Source: Ancylobacter lacus
GTDB taxonomy: Bacteria; Pseudomonadota; Alphaproteobacteria; Rhizobiales; Xanthobacteraceae
Direction: 5' to 3'
Assembly: GCF_018390635.1 (NCBI RefSeq)
Contig: NZ_JAHBGE010000013.1
Span: 1-64,000, forward strand
DNA length: 64,000 bases
The first letter of the stretch is position 1; every line of letters begins with the position of its first letter. Below the pieces are notes generated by a model. It was not told the origin of the DNA, searched no databases, and was given only the letters and a program-made list of their open reading frames with translations. The position numbers and the translations under genes are program-made. Below are positions 1 to 9,647 of the stretch, one piece after another.

Positions 1-54
1 GAACGGTGGCCGGATAATGATTGGAATAGGTGGCCGGTTACGTCGGAATCCGCA
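1..54. mobile_element. Terminal end of an IS21-like insertion sequence
   Basis: Two repeats about 24 bp apart are visible: GGTGGCCGG at 5-13 and again at 29-37, each followed by a T(T/C)GGAAT block (21-27 and 43-49). The element appears to end in CA at 53-54. IS21-family elements carry several such repeats inside each end and terminate in TG...CA, so this is read as one end of an IS21-type element whose body lies left of the window. It abuts, in frame, the middle of a sensor kinase gene. The transposase genes are not in view, so the family call rests only on end structure. Confidence 0.6.
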
Positions 55-1932
55 GCCGATTTCCTTGGTGGTGAAGAAGGGCTCGAATGCCTTTGCGAGA
101 ACCTCCTCGGTCATGCCCGAGCCGGTGTCGGCGACGCTGAGCACGACGTAATCGCCCGGGCCCGGCTCCTCCGGCCGCCGCGGTGCGCCGCGGTGCTTCA
201 CATTGCCGGTTTCCACGGTGAGCAGGCCGCCGACCTCCATCGCGTCTCGCGCATTGATCGCGAGGTTGAGGATGATCAGCTCGATCTGGGTCGGGTCGAC
301 CAGCGCCGGCCAGAGACCCGGCTTCAGCACGGTTTCGAGCCGGATGCTGCCGCCCATGGTGCTCTGAAGCAGATCCTGCATACCGGCGACCGTCTCGTTC
401 AGGTCGAGCGGCTTGGGTTCCAGCCGCTGGCGCCGCGAGAAGGCCAGCAACTGCGCCGTCAGCTTTGCGCCGCGCTCGGCCGCCATCCGCATGTGGCCGA
501 GCCTTTCTCGGGAGCGATCCTGCACCCCGGCCCGCTCGAGTGCCCGCTCGACGAAGCCGATATTGCCAAGGACGACTGTCAGCAGATTGTTGAAATCGTG
601 GGCCACGCCCGCGGTGAGCTGGCCGACGGCCTCGAAGCGCTGCATCTGCCGCAACGTGTCCTCGACGCGCTCGCGTTCTTCGATCTGGTCCGCCAGCTCC
701 CGGTTTCGCTCGGCGAGGGCGGCGCTTGCGACCTTCTCGCTGGTCACGTCCCGGCCGACCGCATAGAAGGCGTCGCCCTCCGGCGTGGCGGTCCAGGATA
801 TCCACCGCCAGCTACCGTCGAGATGGCGCACCTGATTTTCCAGCCGGTCGATCTTGCGACCGGCGCCCAGCTGCCGGATCGCGGCTTCGAGGGTGGCGTG
901 TTCGTCGGGATGGACCAATATGCCGAGGCTGCTGCCGACGAGGTGGTCGGGATCGTAACCGAGCACGGCCTGCCACGCCGGGTTGATGCGGCGCAGCCGC
1001 CCGTCAGAGCCGACGACGGCGAAAAGGTCGGCGCTCAGCCGCCAGATGCGGTCCCGTTCGGCGGTCCTCTCCGCCACCTGCCGCTCCAGCGCGGAGGCGA
1101 GGTCGCGCAGGGCCTCGCTGGCGCGTCTTTCCTCGGTTATGTCCCGCATCACGCCGAGGAAGCGCTCGCACGCCTCTTCCACGAAGATGGCCTGGCCATG
1201 AATGGCCAGCCACCGCTCGCGCCCATCGACGGCGAGGACACGATATTCCTCGCGGAAGCGACCGTCGTGACCTTCGCGCCAGGTGATGGCGTCGTCGATC
1301 GATCGTCTCATCCTGTCACGGTCGGCAGGATGGCAACCATACAGCAGCGCGTCGGCGCCGAATTCCACAGGAGCGGTCAGACCAAAAAGGGACCGGCAAC
1401 GTTCGTCCAAGGTCAGTGTGCCGGTGGCAGGCTGATAGTCCCACACCCCGAGCTGGGCAGCCTCGGCGGCAAGCCGCGCGCTCATCTCGCTATGGCGCAG
1501 AGCCTCCTCGGTGCGGCGGCGCTCGGCGCGGTCCTGCGCCTGTTCCAGCGCGCGCTCGATCGCCGTCGGCAGCCGTGAGAGGTTGCGCTTCATCACGTAG
1601 TCGGTGGCGCCGCGCTTCAGCGCGTTGGTGGCGAATTCTTCGCCCACCACGCCTGAGACGAAGATGAAAGGCACTTCCGGCTGAAGCGCGCGGGCGATGG
1701 TGAGCGCGGACAAGCCGTCGAAATCGGGAAGCGAATAATCGGCGAGAACGATGTCGCAGGCCCGCTCCTCCAGCACCGAGACAAACTCGCGCCGGCGCAT
1801 CACCCGATCCATGGTGAAGCGGATCTGAGCCTTGCCGATGTGGGCGGCAAGCAGCTCGGCATCGATGTCGCTGTCCTCCAGCAGAAGGATGTGGATCGCC
1901 GGCCGTTCGTCTGCCTTAGCGTCAGGTTCCAT
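55..1932 (-). pseudogene. Hybrid sensor histidine kinase (receiver-PAS-PAS-HisKA-HATPase), 3' end lost to IS insertion
   Basis: ATG at 1932 gives 626 codons before the insertion-sequence end. The order is an N-terminal receiver (phospho-acceptor Asp in VLADYSLPDFDG), two PAS segments, a HisKA box AHDFNNLL (His about 445), an N box (LNLAINARDAM), a G1 box (VADTGSGM) and FEPFFTTKEIG. At that point the reading frame runs into IS sequence, and the G2 box (GTGLGL) and the end of the ATPase domain are missing. Loss of the ATP-lid glycines should abolish kinase activity. The start overlaps the upstream response regulator stop by 11 bp, so it is the third gene of a bphP-regulator-kinase operon. It would otherwise act as a cytosolic phosphorelay partner of the phytochrome. 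Confidence 0.75.
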
Positions 1933-2374
1933 AGCTGAGCCTCGGCGGCGGCTCGTTCAGGATCGCCCAGAACATGCCGAGGTCCTGGATGGCTTCGAAG
2001 AAGGCGTTGAAGTCCACCGGCTTGACCACGAAGGCGTTGACCCCGAGTTCGTAGCTGCGCACGAGGTCGCGCTCCTCGCGGGATGAGGTCAGCATGACGA
2101 CGGGAATCTGGCGCTGGGCCGGGTCGCGCTTCACCTGTTCCAGCACCTCGATGCCATCGACCTTCGGCAGCTTCAGGTCCAGAAGCACAACGGCCGGGTC
2201 GCCGGGAACGCGGTCAGCGTGCGGACCGCGCAGATACAGATAGTCCAACGCTTCCGCCCCATCGCGGGCGACCACGATCTTGTTGGCAAGCTGGCATTTC
2301 GCAAGGGCGGCAAGGGTGAGTTCAAGATCGCGGGGATTGTCTTCCACGAGAAGGATGGGGCGTAGATCAGCCAC
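1922..2374 (-). CDS. Single-domain response regulator (Rcp1-like), phytochrome partner
   Basis: A 150-residue CheY-like receiver without an output domain. Acidic residues (VEDN), phospho-acceptor Asp66 (VVLLDLKLP), the Thr/Ser of MLTSS and Lys of VVKPVDF are all visible. The GTG start at 2374 is chosen because it places VADLRPILLVEDN at the N-terminus and overlaps the kinase stop by 8 bp, which suggests translational coupling; a longer frame runs upstream but has no domain content. Regulators of this form (Rcp1 type, with an extended beta4-alpha4 region) commonly sit right after a bacteriophytochrome and accept its phosphate. Its output is inferred to pass to the downstream hybrid kinase or to another phosphorelay protein. 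Confidence 0.85.
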   Translation of the reverse strand: MADLRPILLVEDNPRDLELTLAALAKCQLANKIVVARDGAEALDYLYLRGPHADRVPGDPAVVLLDLKLPKVDGIEVLEQVKRDPAQRQIPVVMLTSSREERDLVRSYELGVNAFVVKPVDFNAFFEAIQDLGMFWAILNEPPPRLSYGT

Positions 2375-4589
2375 CGGGCGTGTCTCCTGTCGGCGTCTGC
2401 CGCTTCGGCAACGTGAAGGAGAATTCCGCACCCTTGCCGGGAGTTCCCTGCGCCGAGACGGTTCCCCCGTGCCGGTCGACGATTCGCTTCACCAACGCGA
2501 GCCCGATGCCGGTTCCCTCGAACTCCTCGGCGAGATGCAGGCGCTGGAACACGCCAAACAGCTTGCGGGCATAGGCCATCTCAAATCCCACGCCATTGTC
2601 CGAGACGGTGTAGGCGGTGGCCTCGCCGAGATCGGCGCCGGTGACGCGGATGCGGGCGACCTCCCGCGGGGCGGTGTATTTCACGGCGTTCTGCATCAGG
2701 TTGAGCAGCGCCTGCCGGATCATGCTGCCGTCGCCCCAGGCAGGTGGAAGATCGCCGATCTCCCACTCGACCACGCGCGCACCTATGTCGGTCGCCAGCG
2801 AGCGCTTCACCTCGGCCGCGAGCTTGTTCATGTCGAGGCTCGACGAGGCGAGGCGGTGGCGACCGAGCTGCGAGAAGCTGAGCAGGTCGTCCACGAGCCG
2901 CCCTGCCGCCGCCGCCGCTTCCTTGATCGACGTCAGGTAGTGGCGTGAGGTTGGCTCCAGCCCCGCCTCCCGCTCGCTCAGCAGCTCCGCATAGCCGGCG
3001 ATGTGGCGGAACGGCGCGCGCAGGTCATGCGAGACGGAGTAGGAGAACGCCTCCAGCTCCTGGTTGGTACGCTCCAGCTTGTCCGACAGTTCGGCTCGCT
3101 CCTCGGCGTGGTGAAGCAGGAAGTTCTGGACCGCCGCGCGGAACGAGGCGGCGCTCTCGATCTGCGCCGCGCTCCAGGGCCGGGCCTGAAGCCGCACCTG
3201 CTCGCGCCATGTCTCGAAGGAGCGGCGGGGGTGCAGGCGCCGGGCGCCTTCCTCTACCGCCTTGTGCGGATTACCGGCCCACTCGACCTCCTGCACGATT
3301 TCCGGCCGCAGCCAGATGAGCAGGTCCGGCCGGATCTGCGAGACCGAGATCGCGAGCACGCCGCTGACGATTCCGGCTTCGGCCGCGAAGGCGGGCCAGA
3401 GCGCGGCAAGGGAAGGGGTGGAGAAGACCTGCTCCCCGGTCTCGTGGATGCGCGCGGCGAGGTCGCGAAGGACGTTTTCCGGCGGCACCCGGCCGGTGGT
3501 GGTCAGGCGCCCTTCCACCAGCGCGGCGGCCCCATCCGCTTCGGTGATGCCCAGCCAGAGTTCGCTATTGGCGGCGAGGCCGGCATCGAGCGCCTCGGTT
3601 CCCGACAGGGCGGCGAGCAGGTCGCTTTCCCGCCGGCCCAGCCGCAGCCGGTTCGCGGCATGTTCGGCCTGCTGGCGGGCCTCGATGTTGAGGGAAAGCA
3701 CCTGTCCGATCATGTCGCAGGCCCCGCGCACCTGCGCGTCCACGCCGTGCGGGCCGCTGCTGTGGCCGGAGATCAGCCCCCACAGGCCGCCGTTCACGAC
3801 GATGGATATCGACATGGACGCCTGCGTGCCCATGTTGCGCATGTATTCGAGATGCACCGGCGAGACGCTGCGCAGCGCGGCCAGCGACAGATCCAGCCGG
3901 CGACCATCGACCGGCGACAGCGCCGGCTCGACAGGGCAGGGCGTGTAGCCGGCATCGACGATCAGCCTCAGCCGGTTCAGCACATAGAGCGCACGGGCCT
4001 GGGCAGGAATGTCGGAGGCGGGAAAACGCTGGCGCAGCAGCGTGGGCAGCACGCCATCGGAACTCTCGGCCAGCACGGTGCCATCACCTTTCTCGTCGAA
4101 ACGGTAGAGCAGCGTGCGGTTGAAGCCGGTGAGGGCACGGACATGGTCGACGGCGGCCTCGGCCATGGCGTCGAGGCTTGCGGCGTGGGAGAGCCGGTCG
4201 AGAAACGCCCGGACATGACCATAGAGGCCGTGAGGTACTGCGGTGTTGGATGACGCCACCGGCTCCAGCTCGACCACCGCGCCTTGCGCCGTGACGTGTC
4301 CGCTCATCGTGAAGGGCCGGCCGGTGATATCGACGACGTGGACCGTTGCCGGCTCTCCTCCCGCCAGCCAGTCCTCGATGCGGCGAAGAAGATCAGGCGC
4401 CTCGTCATTGAGCCGCTCCCCCAAGCCGACGGAGAGCCCGGTCACCTCCCGCAGATTGCGGCTGGCGTGGCGGAGCCTGCCATCTTCAGGCGAGAGCACC
4501 ATCAGCGCGCCCTGTGGCTGGATGGCGCCCGGGATATGGATGGGTTCGGCCGCGCAGCCGGCCAGCATTTCCGGCGTCACCCCGCTCAT
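2367..4589 (-). CDS. bphP: Bacteriophytochrome histidine kinase
   Basis: A 740-residue red/far-red light sensor kinase. Domain order is PAS (about 15-115), GAF (about 130-300), PHY (about 310-490), HisKA and HATPase. The biliverdin-binding cysteine is Cys12 in LAGCAAEPIHIPG, followed by IQPQGAL. The GAF chromophore motif PASDIPAQAR is intact. The H box is VSHDLRAPF (His521), and the ATPase shows DNGVGF and GTGIGLALV. The start at 4589 has GGAG 8 bp upstream and puts the cysteine where this family has it. An in-frame ATG at 4661 would add 24 residues without a well-spaced ribosome site. It is first in a three-gene operon whose last gene is broken. Confidence 0.93.
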   Translation of the reverse strand: MSGVTPEMLAGCAAEPIHIPGAIQPQGALMVLSPEDGRLRHASRNLREVTGLSVGLGERLNDEAPDLLRRIEDWLAGGEPATVHVVDITGRPFTMSGHVTAQGAVVELEPVASSNTAVPHGLYGHVRAFLDRLSHAASLDAMAEAAVDHVRALTGFNRTLLYRFDEKGDGTVLAESSDGVLPTLLRQRFPASDIPAQARALYVLNRLRLIVDAGYTPCPVEPALSPVDGRRLDLSLAALRSVSPVHLEYMRNMGTQASMSISIVVNGGLWGLISGHSSGPHGVDAQVRGACDMIGQVLSLNIEARQQAEHAANRLRLGRRESDLLAALSGTEALDAGLAANSELWLGITEADGAAALVEGRLTTTGRVPPENVLRDLAARIHETGEQVFSTPSLAALWPAFAAEAGIVSGVLAISVSQIRPDLLIWLRPEIVQEVEWAGNPHKAVEEGARRLHPRRSFETWREQVRLQARPWSAAQIESAASFRAAVQNFLLHHAEERAELSDKLERTNQELEAFSYSVSHDLRAPFRHIAGYAELLSEREAGLEPTSRHYLTSIKEAAAAAGRLVDDLLSFSQLGRHRLASSSLDMNKLAAEVKRSLATDIGARVVEWEIGDLPPAWGDGSMIRQALLNLMQNAVKYTAPREVARIRVTGADLGEATAYTVSDNGVGFEMAYARKLFGVFQRLHLAEEFEGTGIGLALVKRIVDRHGGTVSAQGTPGKGAEFSFTLPKRQTPTGDTPGG

Positions 4590-4788
4590 CGCGCCATCTC
4601 CGGCGTCGAAGACGCACAGGCGGTTGCCGGGAAAATGCCTCGTTTCGTGCCCACCAGCCATATCCCCTCTTCCGACTGCGGGAGAGAACTACGGCGGCAC
4701 CAGGCATGCAACCTACCGGTGCGTGTTTGGTGTGATGACACCTCAGGCGCGTTTGTGCGGCGGCTTGGTGCGCCGCGCGATCTCAGAG

Positions 4789-5736
4789 CTAGTCCAGTGC
4801 CGGTCCGACCGGGACGATGCCGTTGGGGTTGAGCGCCTTCACCGAGTAGTAGCCGCGCTTGATGTGGTCGACATTCACCGTCTGCCGCACGCCGGGTACC
4901 GCCAGCATCCGGTGGAGGAAACCGCTGAGGGCCGCATAGTCCTTCAGCATCCGCCGATTGCACTTGAAGAGCCCGTGATAGGCGAAGTCGAACCGCACCA
5001 GCGTGACGAACAGCCGGATGTCGGTTTCGGTGAGGCGGTCGCCGAACAGGAAGGGGCCGCCGGCGGCCAGCCGGGCCTCAAGCTCGTCCAGCATGCCGAA
5101 CACATCGGTGAAGGCTTCCTCATAGGCGATCTGGGTGGTGGCGAAGCCGGCGCGATACACTCCGTTGTTCAGGCGGGGATAGATCGCCTCGTTGAGCGCG
5201 TCGATCTGCGGGCGCAGCGGCTCGGGATAGAGGTCGACCGTCGAATCCGCGAGGTCGCCGAAGCCATCGTTCAGCATCCGCACGATGTCGGCGGATTCGT
5301 TGTTGACGATGGTGCCGCGCTGCTTGTCCCACAAGACCGGCACCGTGGCCCGGCCGGTGTAATGCGGGTTGGCGCGGGTGTAGAGCTCGTGGAGATAGGT
5401 CGCGCCATTCAGCGTGTCGCGATCCGCGCCGGGATAGTCGCCGAAGCGCCAGCCTTGATCCGTGAGCGCGGGCTCCACCACCGAGACCGAGATGGCCGTT
5501 TCCAGCCCTTTGAGCGCGCGGGCGATCAGCGTCCGCGACGCCCAGGGGCAAATCAGTGCGACATAAAGGTGATAGCGCCCCGCCTCGGCACGGAAGCCTG
5601 CCTCGCCCGGGGGGCCGACGGCACCATCCGGCGTGACCCAGTGGCGGAAGCCGGAAATCTGGCGTACGAAACCACCCTTGGCATCGGTAGCCTGCACCGG
5701 ATGCCATTCTGCCGTCCATTTGCCGTCGACGAGCAT
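4789..5736 (-). CDS. yqjG: Glutathionyl-hydroquinone reductase
   Basis: A 315-residue member of the Xi-class glutathione transferases (YqjG/ECM4). These enzymes reduce glutathionyl-hydroquinones to hydroquinones using glutathione, in the cytosol. The catalytic cysteine is Cys63 in ICPWASRT, the position known for E. coli YqjG, and the family segments NNESADIVRMLN, YPEPLR and LTETDIRLFVTLVRFD are present. The start at 5736 is supported by GGAG 7 bp upstream; a GTG 42 bp further up is less likely. It follows doxX closely. In E. coli a DoxX gene (yqjF) also precedes yqjG and the LysR protein YhaJ controls the pair, so a quinone or nitroaromatic detoxification unit is inferred. Confidence 0.93.
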   Translation of the reverse strand: MLVDGKWTAEWHPVQATDAKGGFVRQISGFRHWVTPDGAVGPPGEAGFRAEAGRYHLYVALICPWASRTLIARALKGLETAISVSVVEPALTDQGWRFGDYPGADRDTLNGATYLHELYTRANPHYTGRATVPVLWDKQRGTIVNNESADIVRMLNDGFGDLADSTVDLYPEPLRPQIDALNEAIYPRLNNGVYRAGFATTQIAYEEAFTDVFGMLDELEARLAAGGPFLFGDRLTETDIRLFVTLVRFDFAYHGLFKCNRRMLKDYAALSGFLHRMLAVPGVRQTVNVDHIKRGYYSVKALNPNGIVPVGPALD

Positions 5737-5809
5737 GCTGCGCTCCGGTGCCGTGGGAGGGTGGGACGCCGGCGGCACCGCCCGTCAGGCGAGCGTCGCC
5801 GGCAGCGGT

Positions 5810-6214
5810 TCACGCCCGCGAGGTGGGCTTCAGCGCCAGCGGGCCGTCCCCAATGAGGGCCAGCGCCAGCAGACCGGCGATCCACAGGGCGATGAACTCC
5901 CAACCGCCATTGGGGTTGGTGAAGAAGAAGCCGGCGGCAAAATGCACCGTCACCAGCGCGCCGACAAGGATCGGAATCAGCGCCAGCGCCGCCACACGGG
6001 CATAGACGCCCAGAAGGAGGGCGACGGCGCCGACCACTTCCCACACGATCGTGACATAGGCCAGCCAGCCGGGCAGGCCCAGCGAGCTGAAAAAGCCGGC
6101 GGTGCCGGCGGGGGTGAACACGAAGATCTTCAGCCCGGCATGGGCGAGAAACAGGATGCCCAGCGTGAGGCGGAGCAGAAGCGCGGCGTAGGGAGCGGTG
6201 CGGGCGTCGGTCAT
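5810..6214 (-). CDS. DoxX family membrane protein
   Basis: A 134-residue integral membrane protein with four hydrophobic segments (about 10-30, 48-70, 73-97 and 105-125). The opening LLLRLTLGILFLAHAGLKIF and the middle GRVAALALIP-type stretch are typical of DoxX. Members are linked to quinone-dependent oxidation or electron transfer at the inner membrane, though biochemical roles are uneven. It lies 73 bp upstream of yqjG on the same strand and downstream of a LysR gene, which matches the yqjFG/yhaJ arrangement. Whether the LysR controls it is inferred from order only. Confidence 0.85.
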   Translation of the reverse strand: MTDARTAPYAALLLRLTLGILFLAHAGLKIFVFTPAGTAGFFSSLGLPGWLAYVTIVWEVVGAVALLLGVYARVAALALIPILVGALVTVHFAAGFFFTNPNGGWEFIALWIAGLLALALIGDGPLALKPTSRA

Positions 6215-6317
6215 GAGGGGTCTCGCGAGGGATGAGGGTCGCGGGGATCATGCCGAGGGTGGCGTCGTTTGATTATACCCCTGCCGGGCGGAAGATTGCT
6301 TCCAGAGAGGAAGAAAT

Positions 6318-7232
6318 CTACCAGCCGCGATCCCATTCTGGCTCCCCATGGAAGCGCCTGACGAGGAAGTCGACCAGTGCCCGCACCTTCCCGGCGAGAT
6401 GGCGGCCCGGCGGGTAGATGGCGAAAATCCCCCGCGCCGGCGCCTCGAGACCCCGCAGTACCGGGACGATCCGTCCCGCTCTCAGGCTGTCGCCGGCCAT
6501 GAAGGTCGGCATACGGGCGACGCCGAGGCCGGCGATGGCGGCGTCGAGGCAGGCCTCGGCATTGGAAAAGCGCATCCGCGCGGCAACCGGCACCAGCATC
6601 GGCTGGGCGGCGCCGGCCGGGTGGAAGTCCCAGTTCAGCGGATCGGGGAAATTGGTGTCGATGATGCAGGCGTGGTGGGCGAGGTCTTCCGGCCGGGCCG
6701 GGCTGCCCCGCTCGGCGAGATAGGCGGGGGAGGCCACCACCACGACCCGGCTGTCGCAGAGCTTGCGGGCGACGAGGCTGGAATCGCCCGGCCGCCCGAT
6801 GCGGATGGCGGCGTCGAAGCCTTCGTCGATCAGGTTCACCAGCCGGTCGGAGAAGCTGACATCGAGCTGTATGGCGGGGAATTCCTGCGCGAAGGCGATG
6901 AGCTGCGGCACGAGCTGGCAGGTGCCGAAGGAGGCGGGCGCGCTCAGCCGCAGCCGTCCGGCCGGCGCGGCGGAGGCGTTGCGCACCGAGGCATCCAGCG
7001 CGTCGAACTCCTCCAGCAGAGCTTTCACCCGCTCGTAATAGGCCCGTCCTATTTCCGTCGGCGCTAGCGCGCGGGTGGTTCGGCTCAGAAGCTGCACGCC
7101 CAGCTCCGCTTCGAGCTGCGACACCAGCTTGGAGGCCTGCCCGCTGCTGGTGCCGAGCCGGCGCGCCGCGGCGGCGAAGCTGCCGAGGTCGAGTACGGCG
7201 ACCAGCATGCGGTCACGATCGAGGCGGGACAT
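6318..7232 (-). CDS. LysR-family transcriptional regulator
   Basis: 304 residues with an N-terminal winged HTH (SFAAAARRLGTSSGQASKLVSQLEAELGVQLLSRTTRALAPTE split over about 17-58) and a periplasmic-binding-like effector domain (about 85-290). The RTTRALAPTEIG / FDAAIRIG pattern places it in the large CrgA/DsdC-like group that often controls adjacent oxidoreductases or drug exporters. The Met at 7232 is preferred to one 18 bp upstream because it aligns with the family N-terminus. It lies upstream of, and on the same strand as, doxX-yqjG and is the likely regulator of that pair. Confidence 0.88.
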   Translation of the reverse strand: MSRLDRDRMLVAVLDLGSFAAAARRLGTSSGQASKLVSQLEAELGVQLLSRTTRALAPTEIGRAYYERVKALLEEFDALDASVRNASAAPAGRLRLSAPASFGTCQLVPQLIAFAQEFPAIQLDVSFSDRLVNLIDEGFDAAIRIGRPGDSSLVARKLCDSRVVVVASPAYLAERGSPARPEDLAHHACIIDTNFPDPLNWDFHPAGAAQPMLVPVAARMRFSNAEACLDAAIAGLGVARMPTFMAGDSLRAGRIVPVLRGLEAPARGIFAIYPPGRHLAGKVRALVDFLVRRFHGEPEWDRGW

Positions 7233-7358
7233 GGCTTCCCCGGCAGGCATGGCGCGGGAATCGCGCCCTGCCGCATGATAAGGCCCGGCATACTGCCCCG
7301 CGAGAGTGGGCCGGCCGTGCAGGCGCCGGAGGCCGCGCAGGCCGACCGCCAGACCGGT

Positions 7359-8273
7359 TCAGCCGCGCCCGTCGACCCGCCGTTGCGCCAGATCGAGGAA
7401 GGCCTTCACCACCGCCGAACCGTCCCCGGCGCGGTGCGCCAGCCAGGTGGTGAGGTGCGGCACCGGCTCCGCCAGCCGTCGGGTCACCACATGCGGCAGG
7501 TTGATGGAGCGGAAGGAGGAGGCCATCAGCGACACCCCGAGATCAGCCGCGACCAGCCCGATGATGGTGATCGCCTCGCGCGCCTCCTGGCTGATGCGGG
7601 GGCGGAATCCGGCGTCGCGGCACAGCGCGTAGAACTGTTCCGAGGTGCTGGCGCCGGTCTCGGCGGAAAAATGCACGAAAGGATCGCCGGCAAGCTCGGC
7701 GAGCTGGATGCGCGCCTCCGGCGGCGTCTGCGCCAGCCGGTGATTGGCATGCAGGAACAGCAGCAGCTCCTCGCGGTGCAGCTCCACGGCCGTGACGCTG
7801 TCATCGGCGGCGGTGGGGTCGGCGGGCGCGCGGAGGAAGGCGACGTCGAGCGCGTTGTCGCGCAGCGCCTGCATCTGCTGGGTGCTCAGCATCTCCTGAA
7901 GGGTCAGGTGTACCGCCGGACGGGCCTGACGGAAGGCGTGGATCAGCGCGGGCATGATGTTGGCGAGCGGTGCCGAGGCGGTGAAGCCGATGCGCAGCTC
8001 GCCCACCTCGCCCCGCGCCGCCCGCTGGCCGACCTGCATCGCCTGGCCCATCCGCGCCAGCACGGCGCGGGCCTCCGGCAGGAACAGCCGCCCCGCTTCA
8101 GTCAGCTCCACCCGACGGCTGGTGCGCGCCAGCAGCGGCCCGCCGATGTCGTTTTCCAGCGCCTGAATCTGCTGGCTGAGCGGGGGCTGGGAAAGGCCGA
8201 GTCGCTGGGCGGCCCGGCCGAAATGCAGTTCCTCGGCCAGCACGACGAAGGACCGTAGATGCCGCAGATCCAT
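7359..8273 (-). CDS. LysR-family regulator, divergent from an MFS exporter
   Basis: 304 residues that begin at the family N-terminus (MDLRHLRSFVVLAEELHFGR). The HTH is AAQRLGLSQPPLSQQIQALE and the effector domain follows from about residue 90. The opening and the GEVGELRIGF segment resemble the BenM/CatM/YnfL branch. It is transcribed divergently from an MFS gene, the same pairing as E. coli ynfL/ynfM, and a TATTG-GA-CAATA palindrome lies in the gap. It probably controls the exporter and itself; the ligand is unknown. Confidence 0.88.
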   Translation of the reverse strand: MDLRHLRSFVVLAEELHFGRAAQRLGLSQPPLSQQIQALENDIGGPLLARTSRRVELTEAGRLFLPEARAVLARMGQAMQVGQRAARGEVGELRIGFTASAPLANIMPALIHAFRQARPAVHLTLQEMLSTQQMQALRDNALDVAFLRAPADPTAADDSVTAVELHREELLLFLHANHRLAQTPPEARIQLAELAGDPFVHFSAETGASTSEQFYALCRDAGFRPRISQEAREAITIIGLVAADLGVSLMASSFRSINLPHVVTRRLAEPVPHLTTWLAHRAGDGSAVVKAFLDLAQRRVDGRG

Positions 8274-8304
8274 TCGGAAAACCTAACGATCGCAACAAAA
8301 CAGG

Positions 8305-8316
8305 TATTGGACAATA
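8305..8316. promoter_or_regulatory. Candidate LysR operator between divergent genes
   Basis: TATTGGACAATA is a perfect inverted repeat (TATTG / CAATA, 2-bp centre) in the short gap between the LysR gene starting at 8273 and the MFS gene. It has the A/T-rich T-N11-A character of LysR boxes, in otherwise GC-rich sequence. The assignment is inferred from position and symmetry. Confidence 0.45.
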
Positions 8317-8370
8317 TGGATGGTCGGCCGCATCACTGCCGTCAACCCCATCTCACCCAGCCCTGTTTCC

Positions 8371-9633
8371 ATGACCAAGCCTGTCGCTCCTTCCGCGCTC
8401 GACCTTGCCACGCCCATCGCGGCGCCTGCCGCCGTGCCCGGTGCGGACCTGCTCATCCGCAAGGGGACGCGCCATTTCATCCTTACCAATCTGGCGCTGT
8501 TCTCGGCCGGTTTCTCCACCTTCGCGCTGATTTATTGCGTCCAACCGCTGATGCCGCTGTTTTCGGCGGAGTTTGGCATCAGCCCGGCGCAGAGCAGCCT
8601 CGCGCTCTCCGCCACCACGGCCCTGCTGGCGGTTGCGATGCTTGTCGCCTCCGCCCTATCGGAGGTGGTGGGGCGCAAGCCGGTGATGGTGGCCTCGCTC
8701 ATTGCCTCGTCGCTGCTGATGATGGCCTGCCCCTTCGTGCGGGACTGGAACGATCTCGTCTGGCTGCGGGCGCTGTCGGGCATCACCTTCAGCGGGCTTC
8801 CCGCGGTGGCGATGGCCTATGTCGGGGAAGAGATGCACGAGGAGTCCGTCGGGCTGGCGATGGGGCTTTATATCGGCGGCTCGGGCCTCGGCGGGCTCGG
8901 CGGGCGTGCCATCGTCGGCGTATTGGCAGACTTTTTCTCTTGGCGGCACGGGCTGTTCGCCGTTGGCGCGGTGGGCGTGCTCTGCGGCCTTGTGCTGTGG
9001 TGGAGCCTGCCGGCCTCGCGGAATTTTCGCCGCGCCTCGCCCTCGCCACGGGTGATGCTGGCCGCCTTCCTCGCGCATCTCGGCGATGCCCGACAGCGGG
9101 CGCTGTTCCTGACCGGCTTTCTGCTGCTGGGCAGCTTCGTGTGTGTCTACAACTACACCGGCTACCGGCTGATGGCGGCGCCGTTCCATCTGCGTCAGAG
9201 CACGGTGAGCCTCGTTTTCGCGGTGTATCTCGTCGGTATCTTCGCCTCCGCCTATATCGGCGATCTCGGTAGCCGGATCGGCCGGGGGCCGGTGCTGTGC
9301 CTGTCGATGGGCCTGATGCTGGGGGGGACGCTGGTGACGCTGGTGCCAAGCCTGCCGGTCATCCTGCTGGGGCTCGCCGCGCTCACCTTCGGCTTCTTCG
9401 GCGCCCATTCGGTTGCCAGCAGCTGGGTGGGGGCCAATGCCAGCCACTCCAAGGCGCAGGCCTCCTCGCTTTACCTGTTCGCCTATTATCTCGGCTCCAG
9501 CGTCATCGGCACGTTGGGCGGGGTGTTCTGGGCGAAGGGGGCGTGGCCGGGTGTGGTGGGGCTACTGGCCGTGCTGCTGGCTATCGGCCTTGCCGGCGCC
9601 GCCTGGCTGGCGCGCTCGGCCCGGCCGGCCTAG
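8371..9633 (+). CDS. MFS transporter, YnfM-like
   Basis: A 420-residue major facilitator with twelve predicted membrane helices. It shows the loop 2-3 motif SEVVGRKPVM (GxxxDRxGRR-like) and a TM5 GGSGLGGLGGR segment. Divergent pairing with a BenM/YnfL-type LysR gene matches E. coli ynfM. Such proteins export small molecules such as arabinose or drugs; the substrate here is unknown. An in-frame ATG at 8320 would lie almost on the candidate operator, so the Met at 8371 is preferred, although neither start has a strong ribosome site. Confidence 0.85.
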   Translation: MTKPVAPSALDLATPIAAPAAVPGADLLIRKGTRHFILTNLALFSAGFSTFALIYCVQPLMPLFSAEFGISPAQSSLALSATTALLAVAMLVASALSEVVGRKPVMVASLIASSLLMMACPFVRDWNDLVWLRALSGITFSGLPAVAMAYVGEEMHEESVGLAMGLYIGGSGLGGLGGRAIVGVLADFFSWRHGLFAVGAVGVLCGLVLWWSLPASRNFRRASPSPRVMLAAFLAHLGDARQRALFLTGFLLLGSFVCVYNYTGYRLMAAPFHLRQSTVSLVFAVYLVGIFASAYIGDLGSRIGRGPVLCLSMGLMLGGTLVTLVPSLPVILLGLAALTFGFFGAHSVASSWVGANASHSKAQASSLYLFAYYLGSSVIGTLGGVFWAKGAWPGVVGLLAVLLAIGLAGAAWLARSARPA

Positions 9634-9647
9634 CGCCGGCGGGGACG

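Noticed and set aside
4590-4661. Longer N-terminus for the bacteriophytochrome
   Set aside because: The upstream ATG has a poorly spaced ribosome site and adds residues not seen before the biliverdin cysteine in this family.
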